In this document: piece after piece, positions 34,167 through 43,357 of the stretch
Layout: the number at the start of each line of letters is the position of its first letter
How positions within the stretch are numbered: position 1 is the first letter of the stretch
Source: Porticoccus sp950063125
Lineage (GTDB): Bacteria; Pseudomonadota; Gammaproteobacteria; Pseudomonadales; Porticoccaceae
Reading direction: 5' to 3' (one strand)
Length of the DNA stretch: 64,000 nucleotides
NCBI RefSeq assembly: GCF_963973895.1
Contig: NZ_CAXBBF010000005.1
Notes under the pieces: model-generated
Databases searched by the model: none
Told to the model about the DNA's origin: nothing
Seen by the model: the letters and a program-made list of their open reading frames with translations, nothing else
Program-made: the position numbers and the translations under genes

Positions 34167-34448
34167 TTACCGGTCGGTATGGCCCAGCGGACGGTCGGGA
34201 TCAATCAGGTTACGCACCCGTTGCTTGAGTATTTTTGCCTCCGGGAAACCGCCGTCCCGAGTGCGCTCCCAGAGCGACTGCTCATCGAGGAAAATTTCGA
34301 AGGTGCCGCTGATTTCTGCCGGTCTCAGGACAACTTCTGCAAGATCATCGGCAAAGGTGCTCAGCAGTTCCTGCGCCAGCCAGGCCGAGCGCAGCAGCCA
34401 CTGACAGCGCGAACAATAGGTGATGACGATGCGCGGTTTCGGGGACAT
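34167..34448 (-). CDS. SelT/SelW/SelH-family (Rdx) protein
   Basis: 93 residues from the ATG at 34448, which follows GGAG by eight bases; a longer form from 34502 is less likely. It is a thioredoxin-like Rdx protein with CSRC at about residues 12-15, where animal relatives have CxxU. It has the conserved FEIFLDEQSLWER strand-turn. Bacterial members are thought to be redox proteins; the partner is unknown. It is divergent from the dehydrogenase gene, 56 bases away. Confidence 0.9.
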   Translation of the reverse strand: MSPKPRIVITYCSRCQWLLRSAWLAQELLSTFADDLAEVVLRPAEISGTFEIFLDEQSLWERTRDGGFPEAKILKQRVRNLIDPDRPLGHTDR

Positions 34449-34504
34449 CGGGTACACTCCAGTGTCATGACGTGGGATGGCAAGATAACTTTCGGGCAGC
34501 AAAT

Positions 34505-35491
34505 ATGAAAGGGGTAATTCTCGACGCCGACAGCCTTGGATCGGAGGATGTGGATCTGCGACCGATTACGGACCTGCCGTTGTCGTGGGCAGTCTATGGC
34601 AATACCGAGCCGACAGAACTCGCCGAACGCATCGCCGGCGCCGAAGTGGTGCTGACCAACAAGGTATTGATCGGGCCGGCGGACCTGACCCCCGAGTTGC
34701 GTTATATCGGTGTGCTGGCCACCGGTACCAATGTGGTGGATATCAATGCCGCGAGGGCATGCAGTGTGGTGGTCACCAATGTGACTGGCTATGGTACCGG
34801 TTCGGTGGTTCAGCATACCTGGGCCATGATTCTGGCGCTGACAACCCGTCTGGCGGATTACAATATCGCCGCGCTGGATGGGCGTTGGGCCGACAGTCGT
34901 ACCTTTTGCCTGCTAGACTACCCGGTTTCAGAGTTGGCGGGAAAGACCCTCGGCATTATCGGATATGGGCGACTGGGTCATGGGGTGGCGGAGATTGGTC
35001 GGGCGTTTTCCATGCGAGTGGCCATCGCCTCCCTACCATGGCGGCAGAGCGGTGGGGAAACCCGCATACCGCTGGACAGATTGCTTCGCGAAGCCGACGT
35101 GGTCAGTCTGCATTGTCCGCTCACAGAGGAAACCCGTCACCTGATTGGTCGACACCAGTTGGCCATGATGAAGCGGTCGGCACTGTTGATCAACTGTGCC
35201 AGAGGTGGTCTGGTGGAAGAGCAGGCGCTGGCGGATGCGTTGGAAGCGGGGGAGATTGCCGGTGCGGGGGAGATTGCCGGTGCGGGGGTGGATGTGCTCA
35301 CCGAAGAGCCCCCTGTCGATGGCAACCCGCTGCTCAATCCCGGTCTGCCCAACCTGATTGTCACACCCCACAGTGCATGGGTGGCTCGTGAGGCCAGGCA
35401 GCGTTTGGTCACGTTGGCAGCAGACAATCTGCGATCTTATCTGGCGGGCTCGCCAGTAAATCAGGTTCTGTCGGGGAGGGAACCATGTTAG
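34505..35491 (+). CDS. D-2-hydroxyacid dehydrogenase (glycerate/hydroxypyruvate type)
   Basis: 328 residues, a D-isomer-specific 2-hydroxyacid dehydrogenase close to hydroxypyruvate reductase. The NAD site is GIIGYGRLGHGV, and the Arg, Glu and His residues lie in NCARGGLVEE, VDVLTEEPP and TPHSAWVA. An 18-bp perfect duplication (35246-35281) adds six residues, AGEIAG, just before VDVLTEEPP near the active site. The ATG at 34505 is chosen over 34472 because it starts the conserved fold. It overlaps dtd by seven bases. Confidence 0.93.
   Translation: MKGVILDADSLGSEDVDLRPITDLPLSWAVYGNTEPTELAERIAGAEVVLTNKVLIGPADLTPELRYIGVLATGTNVVDINAARACSVVVTNVTGYGTGSVVQHTWAMILALTTRLADYNIAALDGRWADSRTFCLLDYPVSELAGKTLGIIGYGRLGHGVAEIGRAFSMRVAIASLPWRQSGGETRIPLDRLLREADVVSLHCPLTEETRHLIGRHQLAMMKRSALLINCARGGLVEEQALADALEAGEIAGAGEIAGAGVDVLTEEPPVDGNPLLNPGLPNLIVTPHSAWVAREARQRLVTLAADNLRSYLAGSPVNQVLSGREPC
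35246..35281 (+). repeat. 18-bp perfect in-frame duplication
   Basis: GCGGGGGAGATTGCCGGT occurs twice in tandem, with the first seven bases repeated once more. It duplicates AGEIAG in the dehydrogenase gene, where relatives have a single copy (EAGxIAGAGVDVL). Confidence 0.95.
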
Positions 35492-35922
35492 GACTGATAC
35501 AGCGCGTCAGCTATGCCACTGTCGAGGTCAACGGCGACAGGGTGGGTGAAATTGGTCCGGGTATCCTGCTGTTGCTGGGCGTTCAGACCGGCGACAGTGA
35601 GGGAGGTGCCGCCCGATTACTTCACAAGGTGCTCAACTACCGTATCTTTCCCGATGATGGAGGCAGGATGAACTTCAACCTTCAGCAGATGGGCGGTGGA
35701 CTGATGGTGGTTTCCCAGTTCACACTGGCCGCCGATACCGGTAAGGGGTTGCGGCCGGGATTCAGCAATGCCGCGCCGCCAGAGCAGGCAGAGGTGCTTT
35801 ACGATTATTTCATGAGCAGGGCAGAGCGCCTCCACCCGGATGTAGCCTCGGGAGTTTTTGGTGCCAATATGCAAGTGAGTCTGTGCAATGATGGTCCGGT
35901 AACTTTTATGCTGGAGAGTTAA
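35485..35922 (+). CDS. dtd: D-aminoacyl-tRNA deacylase
   Basis: 145 residues, the standard length. Dtd hydrolyses D-aminoacyl-tRNA and glycyl-tRNA(Ala). The two signatures, SQFTLAADTGKGLRPGF (Thr in SQFTL) and the cross-subunit GPVT near the C-terminus, are present. Its start lies inside the end of the preceding dehydrogenase gene. Confidence 0.97.
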   Translation: MLGLIQRVSYATVEVNGDRVGEIGPGILLLLGVQTGDSEGGAARLLHKVLNYRIFPDDGGRMNFNLQQMGGGLMVVSQFTLAADTGKGLRPGFSNAAPPEQAEVLYDYFMSRAERLHPDVASGVFGANMQVSLCNDGPVTFMLES

Positions 35923-36007
35923 TCAGGCAAGATATTGAGCGGCCTTTCTGGGCCGTGTCTGGCTTGGGGGCAGATGGGGCCGGAGAGGATCGTAGCTCTC
36001 GGGTAAT

Positions 36008-36037
36008 GGGCATTGCAATCCCGAGAAAGCAATGCCC
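36008..36037. terminator. Convergent-gene hairpin
   Basis: GGGCATTGC (36008-36016) and GCAATGCCC (36029-36037) form a 9-bp perfect stem between the dtd stop and the stop of the facing unknown gene. Neither side has a clear T-run, so it may be a weak bidirectional terminator or an mRNA 3'-end stabiliser. Confidence 0.5.
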
Positions 36038-36044
36038 TGTCGGG

Positions 36045-36716
36045 CTAGCGCGTTACGTTAGTGAAAACTTCGCTTGCCGCCTCTTCGATCAAGGGCAGTA
36101 GTAGATCCTGCCCATCCTGACTGGCTTTTTCTTCAAAGGTGTTTTTCGAGAGGGTCTTGCCGTCCTTGATGCTGTCAAGCTGGTAGCCCAATGAAATGCT
36201 GTCTCCTTTGCGAATGGTGCCCTGCGCTGCGGTCAATGACTCCATCGACTCCTGTTGCAGTTGTACATTGGCGGCTGTATTCGCGACATTGGCTGCGGTG
36301 GCGGTGGCCACATAACTGCTGACGCTGCCACCCATACCTGCGTAGGGTAGTGCGGAAGAGGCGATGCCAGCGCCCAGGGATAACGCCTTACCCCAACGCT
36401 TTTTCTGTTTATATTGCACGTCGGCGGTCAGTATGTAGTCGCAACCGGATTGCCTGGCTTCGGCGGTGAGCTGTGCGGGTAGTCGCGATTGCAGCACTAC
36501 CACCTCCAGCAGTGGGCCGCTCAGATAGGACATCAACATATTCTGTACGGGTCCTGCCACGTCCTGGCCTGTGGCGCCCTGCCCCAGTTGGGCCTGCGGG
36601 GGCGCAATGGCAATGCAGGGTTTCTGGCCCGCTGACGCTGTAGTGACACCGAATGCGAGTGTGCATGCGAACAGCAAAGCAATGGAGCGGCGGAGTAGTG
36701 GACAATAGGTGATCAT
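36045..36716 (-). CDS. Exported protein of unknown function
   Basis: 223 residues with a clear signal peptide (about 1-29, ending TASAG), not a lipobox. The mature part begins CIAIAPPQAQLGQG, has an alternating strand pattern (PLLEVVVLQS, CDYILTADVQYKQKK) recalling the CsgG/LpoB-type fold, then an Ala/Gly-rich possibly amphipathic stretch (about 112-150). Two mature Cys could form a disulphide. I do not recognise the family. It lies alone between dtd and pfp, with 58 bases before pfp. Confidence 0.75.
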   Translation of the reverse strand: MITYCPLLRRSIALLFACTLAFGVTTASAGQKPCIAIAPPQAQLGQGATGQDVAGPVQNMLMSYLSGPLLEVVVLQSRLPAQLTAEARQSGCDYILTADVQYKQKKRWGKALSLGAGIASSALPYAGMGGSVSSYVATATAANVANTAANVQLQQESMESLTAAQGTIRKGDSISLGYQLDSIKDGKTLSKNTFEEKASQDGQDLLLPLIEEAASEVFTNVTR

Positions 36717-36774
36717 GCGAGCTCCCTCTTCAATGAGTCATGAGATCAGATAATGTGAACAGGGGCTCATTTAA

Positions 36775-38037
36775 TCAAATATCAAAGGGCGTGTTGAGCT
36801 TTTTTTTCACTGGCAATTTGGCGAGCCTGGCATAGTTCGGCACACCGTTGAGATAGGGTGGGTAGTCCTCGCCTTCGATCAGCGGCGCAAGATAGGTCCT
36901 TGCCAGTTGGGTGATGCCGAAACCGTCGCGTGAAATAAAATCACTGGGCATCTTCTTTTCAATATTGGCCACCTTGTCCAGTCCGACTTCTCCCAGCCGC
37001 CAGCTGTACTCCTCTCCGGCCAGCCGTTCGATGGTCACCATCACAGAATTTTTGCCGGCCAACGCGTATTCCACCGCAGCCTGGCCGACCGCATAAGCCT
37101 GTTCTACATCTGTGGCGGAAGCGATATGTCGTGCCGAGCGTTGCAGGTAGTCGGCCACGGCCCAATGGTATTTGTAACCCAGCTCGTGCTTGATCATCGC
37201 GGCCAGGGTGGGGGCCAGTCCACCCAGCTGCTGATGCCCGAACGCATCGGTGGTGACGGATCCGGCAATCATGGTGCCGTCGGAGTACTGGACCCCCTCC
37301 GAGGCGACGATGACGCAGTAGCCCTTTTGCTGCACAGTCTGTTCGACTTTGGCAATGAACTCCTCCTGACAGAAGGGCATCTCGGGAAACAGAATAATAT
37401 GCGGCGGGTCGCCTGCCTGTTCCGCCGCCATTGCACTGGCGGCGGCAATCCACCCGGCGTGGCGTCCCATGACTTCCAGGATGAAGACTTTGGTGGAGGA
37501 CTCGCACATTGCCGCGACATCGAGGCTTGCCTCTTTGGTAGAGATTGCCACGTATTTTGCAACGGAGCCAAAGCCCGGGCAGTTGTCGGTGAAGGGCAGA
37601 TCGTTATCCACGGTTTTCGGGATATGGATAGCCTGGATTGGATAACCCATTTTTTCCGAGAGCTGGGAAACTTTGAGGCAGGTGTCGGCAGAGTCGCCAC
37701 CGCCATTGTAGAAAAAGTAGCCGATATTGTGGGCTTTGAATACCTGGATCAGCCGCTCGTACTCGGCGCGGTTTTCTTCCAGGCTCTTCAGCTTGTACCG
37801 GCAAGAGCCGAACGCACCGGCGGGGGTATGGCGCAGGGCCGCAATGGCTTCATCCGATTCCCTGCTGGTGTCAATCATGTCCTCCCGCAGGGCACCGATA
37901 ATGCCATTATGACCCGCGTAGACCTTGCCGATCTTATCGCCGTGTCGACGAGCGGTTTCAATGACACCGCAGGCGCTGGCATTAATGACCGCCGTGACAC
38001 CGCCGGACTGTGCATAGAAGGCATTCTTTTTCGGCAT
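36775..38037 (-). CDS. pfp: PPi-dependent 6-phosphofructokinase
   Basis: 420 residues, resembling the Methylococcus/Xanthomonas-type phosphofructokinase, which uses pyrophosphate reversibly; some of those also act on sedoheptulose-7-phosphate. QSGGVTAVINAS starts the fold, GGGDSADT replaces the ATP-type GGDGS, and PKTVDNDL with VMGRHAGW are the fructose-6-phosphate side. It would make glycolysis reversible at this step. It is divergent from mpl. Confidence 0.92.
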   Translation of the reverse strand: MPKKNAFYAQSGGVTAVINASACGVIETARRHGDKIGKVYAGHNGIIGALREDMIDTSRESDEAIAALRHTPAGAFGSCRYKLKSLEENRAEYERLIQVFKAHNIGYFFYNGGGDSADTCLKVSQLSEKMGYPIQAIHIPKTVDNDLPFTDNCPGFGSVAKYVAISTKEASLDVAAMCESSTKVFILEVMGRHAGWIAAASAMAAEQAGDPPHIILFPEMPFCQEEFIAKVEQTVQQKGYCVIVASEGVQYSDGTMIAGSVTTDAFGHQQLGGLAPTLAAMIKHELGYKYHWAVADYLQRSARHIASATDVEQAYAVGQAAVEYALAGKNSVMVTIERLAGEEYSWRLGEVGLDKVANIEKKMPSDFISRDGFGITQLARTYLAPLIEGEDYPPYLNGVPNYARLAKLPVKKKLNTPFDI

Positions 38038-38227
38038 GGGTTCCCCCGTTGGACCGCAATTTTCAGCAGCGGCGAATCATACTGGAAAGCGTTGGGGATT
38101 TCATTTTTTATGGTGGCGTTGTAGCACCGGCTCCGACTAGACTTGCAGGGTAATTGAATCCGCCCATGAGTTTGCCGGTCGATTCTTGTGCCGGAGTGCT
38201 ACAACAGAGACAGGCTATCGAGACAGT

Positions 38228-39598
38228 ATGCATATTCATATCCTAGGTATTTGCGGCACATTTATGGGCTCGCTTGCGCAGCTGGCCAAAGCCATGGGGC
38301 ATGAGGTGTCCGGCTGCGACAGTAACGTCTACCCACCGATGAGCACCCAGCTGGAAAATGCCGGTATTATCCTGACGGAGGGCTACGACCCCGCTCAGCT
38401 TCATCCCGCACCGGATCTGGTTGTTATCGGCAATGCGCTGTCCCGCGGCAACCCCGCAGTGGAATATGTACTGGATAACGGTATTCCCTACACATCCGGG
38501 CCGCAGTGGTTGGGGGATTATTGCCTCCGCGATCGCTGGGTGCTGGCGGTGGCGGGGACCCACGGTAAAACCACCACCGCCAGTATGCTGGCGTGGATCC
38601 TGGAGTACGCCGGTATGCAGCCCGGCTTTCTGATCGGCGGGGTGCCAAACAATTTCGGTGTTTCTGCACGGTTGGGTCACTCGGCCTTCTTTGTGGTGGA
38701 GGCGGATGAATACGACAGTGCGTTCTTTGACAAGCGCTCCAAGTTTGTTCACTACCGCCCGCGCACGGCCATTCTCAATAACCTGGAATTTGATCACGCC
38801 GATATTTTTGCCAACCTGGCTGCCATCCAGACCCAGTTCCACCATTTTGTCCGCACTATTCCCGGCCATGGTCTGATTGTCGCCCCGGTCAGGGATGTCT
38901 CCCTGCAGGCGGTGCTGGCAATGGGGAACTGGTCGGAGTATCAGCCTTTGGGTGATCCCGACAGTTGGGATGTGGAGGCCGTAGAACAGGACGGTTCGGT
39001 TTTCCGGATCAGCTACCAGGGTAAACCGCGCGGGGTTGTTCAGTGGACGCAGACTGGAGATCACAACATTGCCAACGGCATGGCCGCCATTGCGGCGGCT
39101 CATCATGTGGGAATAACGCCCGAGGTGGCTTGTGAGGCGCTATGCCAGTTCAATGGCGTCAAACGTCGTATGGAAAAGCTGGCGACCATTGATGGTGTCT
39201 CGGTCTACGACGATTTTGCCCACCATCCCACTGCCATCGCGACGACCCTGGCCGGTTTGCGCCATCGGGTGAACAGCGAAAAAATCCTCGCAGTCATTGA
39301 GCCGCGCTCAAATACCATGAAGTTGGGTATTCATCGCGGTCACCTTGCCGTGGCCACTGCCGATGCCGATCAGGTGCTCTGGTTCCAGCCGGATAGCGCG
39401 AGTTGGTCATTGGTGGAAGAGGTGGCTGCCGGGCCGGTTCCCGCTGAAGTGCTCGGGACGATTGATGAGCTGGTCGGGCGGATTTTACAGTTGACGGTGG
39501 ACGGCACCCATGTGGTGATTATGAGTAATGGCGGTTTTGGCGGCTTGCACAGCAAGCTGGTGGCCGCACTTGAGGAGCGTGCCCATGGCAGAGTTTGA
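38228..39598 (+). CDS. mpl: UDP-MurNAc tripeptide ligase Mpl
   Basis: 456 residues from the ATG at 38228 (E. coli 457). Mpl recycles the murein tripeptide by ligating it to UDP-MurNAc. The Mur-ligase ATP loop GTHGKTTTASM is at about residue 113, and the N-terminus HIHILGICGTFMGSLAQLA is typical. The in-frame ATG at 38186 would add an unrelated leader. It overlaps ubiX by 14 bases. Confidence 0.97.
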   Translation: MHIHILGICGTFMGSLAQLAKAMGHEVSGCDSNVYPPMSTQLENAGIILTEGYDPAQLHPAPDLVVIGNALSRGNPAVEYVLDNGIPYTSGPQWLGDYCLRDRWVLAVAGTHGKTTTASMLAWILEYAGMQPGFLIGGVPNNFGVSARLGHSAFFVVEADEYDSAFFDKRSKFVHYRPRTAILNNLEFDHADIFANLAAIQTQFHHFVRTIPGHGLIVAPVRDVSLQAVLAMGNWSEYQPLGDPDSWDVEAVEQDGSVFRISYQGKPRGVVQWTQTGDHNIANGMAAIAAAHHVGITPEVACEALCQFNGVKRRMEKLATIDGVSVYDDFAHHPTAIATTLAGLRHRVNSEKILAVIEPRSNTMKLGIHRGHLAVATADADQVLWFQPDSASWSLVEEVAAGPVPAEVLGTIDELVGRILQLTVDGTHVVIMSNGGFGGLHSKLVAALEERAHGRV

Positions 39599-40193
39599 TC
39601 GTTCGATAACCCTGGCAATGACCGGGGCGTCCGGTGCCCAGTATGGTTTGCGTCTGCTGGAGTGTCTGGTTCAGGCCAACTGCCAGATCCAGTTCCTGAT
39701 ATCGGAAGCGGCGCGGGTTGTGGTGGAAACCGAGACAGAATTGACGTTGCCCGGGGACGAGGCGCTGGAGGATTTTCTAACCCTCAACTTTGATGCAGAG
39801 CCGGAACAGATCCTTGTCAATACCTCCCGCGACTGGTTCTCTCCCGTGGCATCCGGGTCCGCTGCGCCCCGTTCCATGGTGATCTGTCCCGCCAGTGGCG
39901 GCACTATTTCTGCGATTGCCTATGGTGCCAGCAATAATCTGATTGAGCGCGCGGCAGATGTGGTGATCAAGGAAAAACAACAGCTGATCGTGGTGCCCAG
40001 AGAGACGCCCCTGTCAGAATTGCATCTCGAGAATCTGCTCAAACTGGCCCGGCTGGGTGTCACCGTGATGCCGGCGATGCCGGGTTTTTACCAGAACCCG
40101 CAGACGATTGATGATCTGGTGGATTTTCTGGTGGCGAGGTTGCTCGATCATCTGGGAATCGAACAGGGCCTGCTACCCCGCTGGGGCGGGTGA
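39585..40193 (+). CDS. ubiX: Flavin prenyltransferase UbiX
   Basis: 202 residues from the ATG at 39585, which follows GAGGAG. UbiX makes prenylated FMN, the cofactor of UbiD decarboxylase in ubiquinone synthesis. TGASGAQYGLRL is the FMN-binding start; CPASGGTISAIAYG and VPRETPLSELHLEN are conserved. It sits between mpl and a YjdF-like gene, overlapping both. Confidence 0.96.
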   Translation: MAEFDRSITLAMTGASGAQYGLRLLECLVQANCQIQFLISEAARVVVETETELTLPGDEALEDFLTLNFDAEPEQILVNTSRDWFSPVASGSAAPRSMVICPASGGTISAIAYGASNNLIERAADVVIKEKQQLIVVPRETPLSELHLENLLKLARLGVTVMPAMPGFYQNPQTIDDLVDFLVARLLDHLGIEQGLLPRWGG

Positions 40194-40816
40194 TGGCCAC
40201 TAATCGAGAACTGTTGTGGTTGCTCGTTGTCCTGTTGGCCGTGCTGGTCTGGTCCTGGATCGAGCCGTTCGATCGCGCCACCTGGTGGCTTGAGGCGATC
40301 CCCGTGCTGATGGCCCTGCCGGTGCTGTACCTCACCCGGCGGGGTTTCCCGTTGACGCGACTTAGTTATTACCTGATTTTTCTGCACGCCGTGATTTTAC
40401 TGGTGGGTGCCCACTATACCTATGCCCGGGTACCGTTAGGGTTTTTGGTGGCAGACTGGTTTGATTTCACCCGCAATCACTATGACCGTTTCGGGCACCT
40501 TGCCCAGGGCTTTGTGCCCGCGATTCTGGCGAGAGAAGTCCTCTGGCGCAACCGGGTTGTGGCCGGGCGCTACTGGCTGTTTTTTCTGGTCACCTGTTTC
40601 TGTCTGGCGTTCAGCGCCTTTTATGAATTACTGGAGTGGTTGACTGCGGTGGTGGGTGGCGACGGTTCCGTCGAATTCCTCGGCACCCAGGGAGATGTCT
40701 GGGATACTCAGTGGGATATGTTTATCGCGTTGCTCGGCGCGATAAGTGCCCAGTTGCTGCTGGGTGGCTGGCATGATCGGCAGATGGCGGTTGTCACTGG
40801 GTCAATGAAGCATTGA
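40193..40816 (+). CDS. YjdF-type DUF2238 membrane protein
   Basis: 207 residues with five or six predicted membrane helices and the DUF2238 signature FDFTRNHYDRFGHLAQGF, SAFYELLEWLTAVV and GDVWDTQWDM. The conserved His, Arg and Glu in the membrane suggest transport or catalysis, but the function is unknown. The ATG overlaps the ubiX stop (TGATG); a GTG three bases earlier is also possible. Confidence 0.9.
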   Translation: MATNRELLWLLVVLLAVLVWSWIEPFDRATWWLEAIPVLMALPVLYLTRRGFPLTRLSYYLIFLHAVILLVGAHYTYARVPLGFLVADWFDFTRNHYDRFGHLAQGFVPAILAREVLWRNRVVAGRYWLFFLVTCFCLAFSAFYELLEWLTAVVGGDGSVEFLGTQGDVWDTQWDMFIALLGAISAQLLLGGWHDRQMAVVTGSMKH

Positions 40817-40829
40817 TTTTGCCTGTGAT

Positions 40830-41864
40830 TCAAACGCGCTGATACCAGTTCACCCCGGTGTTGTCGGTCTGCATGGCGAGTTTTCCCTGTGCCATCAGGT
40901 AGTGCAGGTGGGCGTAGCTTTCGCCAGTGGCCAGCACCAGCATCGAGTTGCCAATCGGTGCCTTGAAAAGCAGCGGAAACAGATCAATTACGCGTTTTGG
41001 CCTGTCGCAATGTTCCACAACCCTGCCCAGGTCCCGTTCGTGGCCGTCGATCAGGGCCTGCAGTCTCGGTTGGGCGCCGGTAAAGGGCAAGCCGTGGGAG
41101 GGCAGCACCAGTGTCTTTTCCGGTAACAAAGCCTTGAGTCTGTGGCAGCTGTCGATCCATGCCTGCAGCGGGTTGCCGGCCGGTTCCATGGGCCAGACGC
41201 TGACGTTGGAGGAAATGGTCGGCAGCAGCTGGTCGCCGGCGATAAACAGGTCCAGCTCGGGGCAGTGCAGGCAGGCGTGCTCGGGGGAGTGTCCCTCGCC
41301 CATGACCAGTTGCCAGCGACGTCCCCCGATGATGAAATTGTCGCCGTGCTGCAGTCGGTGATAAGTGGCCGGCATCCCGCGAACCATGCTCCCGAAAGAG
41401 CCAAATTTGGCGCGATAGTAACCCAGTTGTTCGTCACTGAAACCCGCAGCCCGGTAGAAGCTGATCGCCTCTTCGGGCGCTTCGCGGTTACTGTCGGCCA
41501 GCAGGATCCGACAATGCATATACTCGCTGCGGGACATCCAGAATTCGGCGCCGCTGTGACGGCACAGCCAGGCGGCGAGTCCGATATGATCCGGGTGCAT
41601 GTGGGTGGCAATCAGGCGTTTTACCGGTTTTTTTGATGACACAATCGGCGAGAGTTTTAACCACAGCTCGGTGGTGTCCTCGGTGGCCAGCCCGGTATCC
41701 ACTATCGTCCAGCCATCGTCTTCTTCAAGCAGCCACAGGTTGATATGGTCGAGTCGGAAGGGCAGCGGCATCCGCAGCCAGTGGACGCCGTCGGCGATCT
41801 CTTTCAAAGCCCCGAGCGGGGGAGCCTCGGAAAACGGATACTGGGGTTTGGCGGCAGTGTTCAT
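40830..41864 (-). CDS. Metallo-beta-lactamase-fold hydrolase
   Basis: 344 residues. The zinc motif THMHPDHIG, the Asp/His pair in GEGHSPEHACL and DLFIAGDQLLP give a complete dinuclear metal site. A helical C-terminal extension (about 250-344) resembles that of glyoxalase-II-like/LACTB2-type hydrolases. Substrate unknown, probably a thioester or nucleotide ester. It converges on the YjdF-like gene. Confidence 0.88.
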   Translation of the reverse strand: MNTAAKPQYPFSEAPPLGALKEIADGVHWLRMPLPFRLDHINLWLLEEDDGWTIVDTGLATEDTTELWLKLSPIVSSKKPVKRLIATHMHPDHIGLAAWLCRHSGAEFWMSRSEYMHCRILLADSNREAPEEAISFYRAAGFSDEQLGYYRAKFGSFGSMVRGMPATYHRLQHGDNFIIGGRRWQLVMGEGHSPEHACLHCPELDLFIAGDQLLPTISSNVSVWPMEPAGNPLQAWIDSCHRLKALLPEKTLVLPSHGLPFTGAQPRLQALIDGHERDLGRVVEHCDRPKRVIDLFPLLFKAPIGNSMLVLATGESYAHLHYLMAQGKLAMQTDNTGVNWYQRV

Positions 41865-41931
41865 AAGTGTTCACATTTTGGGTGCGGCATCGGGCCATGT
41901 TAACAAAAGCACAGGGTGGCAATTCCGATGT

Positions 41932-42591
41932 TTAGCCCAGCACCTGCTGTAACCAGCGGGAGGTTGCCTGAATTTCTTCCAGGCAGACCGAATGCCCCAT
42001 GGGGAAGGTCTGGTAGTTGGGTTTGAAGCCCTGGTCGCGCAAAAAGGTGACGCTTTTCTGGCCCAGTTGTTCCGGCACAACATCGTCAGCGGTGCCGTGG
42101 AAGATCTGTACGGGAATCTGCCGGTTGGCGGGATGAATATCAATGGAATCTGCGGTGGCAAAATAGGTGGACATAGCTAGTAATCCCGCCAGAGGTTTGG
42201 GGTAACTGAGGGCTGCTTCGAAGCCGACGGCACCGCCCTGGGAGAATCCGGCAATGACAATTCGCCGGCTGTCGATACCCCGTTCGATTTCCCGGTCAAT
42301 GAGCTGCTGGACCTGGAGAGCAGAGTGTCGCAGTTGAGTCAGATCCACCTTGCGATCCAGCTCCATCTCCAGAATGTCGTACCAGGCTGGCATCATAAAA
42401 CCACCATTGATGGTCACTGGAAGCTGCGGCGCGTGGGGAAAGATAAAGCGAACCGGCAAGGTATCGGGAAGCTGTAGTTCCGGTACCACAGGTTCAAAAT
42501 CGTGACCATTCGCCCCCAGCCCGTGTAGCCATATGACAGCGGCGTTTGCCGGTGAGGTGGGTTCTATTTCGACTCCGGGTAATGGTTTCAT
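41932..42591 (-). CDS. Phospholipase/carboxylesterase (EstB type)
   Basis: 219 residues, an alpha/beta hydrolase of the carboxylesterase/acyl-protein-thioesterase-like family (Pseudomonas EstB-like). Triad: Ser in GFSQGGAV, Asp in GTADDVVP, His in PMGHSVC. It lacks a signal peptide and so acts in the cytoplasm. It is downstream of nothing in its direction and divergent from the GST gene. Confidence 0.92.
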   Translation of the reverse strand: MKPLPGVEIEPTSPANAAVIWLHGLGANGHDFEPVVPELQLPDTLPVRFIFPHAPQLPVTINGGFMMPAWYDILEMELDRKVDLTQLRHSALQVQQLIDREIERGIDSRRIVIAGFSQGGAVGFEAALSYPKPLAGLLAMSTYFATADSIDIHPANRQIPVQIFHGTADDVVPEQLGQKSVTFLRDQGFKPNYQTFPMGHSVCLEEIQATSRWLQQVLG

Positions 42592-42703
42592 ATTTGCCTG
42601 AACTCCTGTTTTTACTGCTGGGCGGCCAGTATAAAGCCTGCTGGCGACCGGTGCGGAAAGTTTGCTACGCTGGCTCCGGTTGTTTTTTGCCGGATAGATT
42701 CTG

Positions 42704-43357
42704 ATGTTGCCTGTATTGTATTCCTTTCGCCGCTGTCCCTATGCCATCCGGGCACGCATGGCCATTTGCTATGCCGGCGTCCCCGTGGAATTGCGGGAAA
42801 TTTTATTGAAGAACAAACCACCGAGCATGCTGGCGGCTTCGCCGAAAGGTACAGTGCCCGTGCTGGTGCTGCCCGATGGCCGTGTGCTGGACGAAAGCTG
42901 TGATGTGATGCGTTGGGCGCTGGCTATTCATGATCCGGACAATTGGATGGATCCAGCCTTAAGCCGCGAAGCCTCCCGGCTGATTGCGGAGAATGACGGG
43001 TCTTTCAAAACCCATCTCGACCATTATAAGTATGCGGACCGCTACCCCGAGCAAACCCCGGCGCATTATCGTGCCGAAGGTGAGGTTTTTTTGCAGACCC
43101 TGGAAGCCTGCTTGCAACAGCAGCCGTTCTTGCTCGGTCATCAACCGGGCTTTGCCGATGTGGCCATTTTTCCCTTTGTGCGGCAGTTTTTCCTGGTGGA
43201 CCCGGATTGGTTTTCCGGCGCGCCCTATCCCAGATTGCGGCATTGGTTAAACCACTGGCTCGAATCCCCTCTGTTTACCTCTGTTATGGAAAAATATCCG
43301 GTCTGGCAGGATGGTGCCGCTGCGCGCTATTTTGGCTGCACCGCTGAAAACGACTAG
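42704..43357 (+). CDS. Glutathione S-transferase family protein
   Basis: 217 residues with a thioredoxin-like N-terminal domain (LYSFRRCPYAIRARMA, with CPYA at the active-site position) and an all-helical C-terminal domain. The CPY motif suggests an omega- or beta-like (thiol-transfer) member. Its TAG stop shares the palindrome CTAG with the stop of the convergent panB gene, so the two genes overlap by three bases. Confidence 0.9.
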   Translation: MLPVLYSFRRCPYAIRARMAICYAGVPVELREILLKNKPPSMLAASPKGTVPVLVLPDGRVLDESCDVMRWALAIHDPDNWMDPALSREASRLIAENDGSFKTHLDHYKYADRYPEQTPAHYRAEGEVFLQTLEACLQQQPFLLGHQPGFADVAIFPFVRQFFLVDPDWFSGAPYPRLRHWLNHWLESPLFTSVMEKYPVWQDGAAARYFGCTAEND

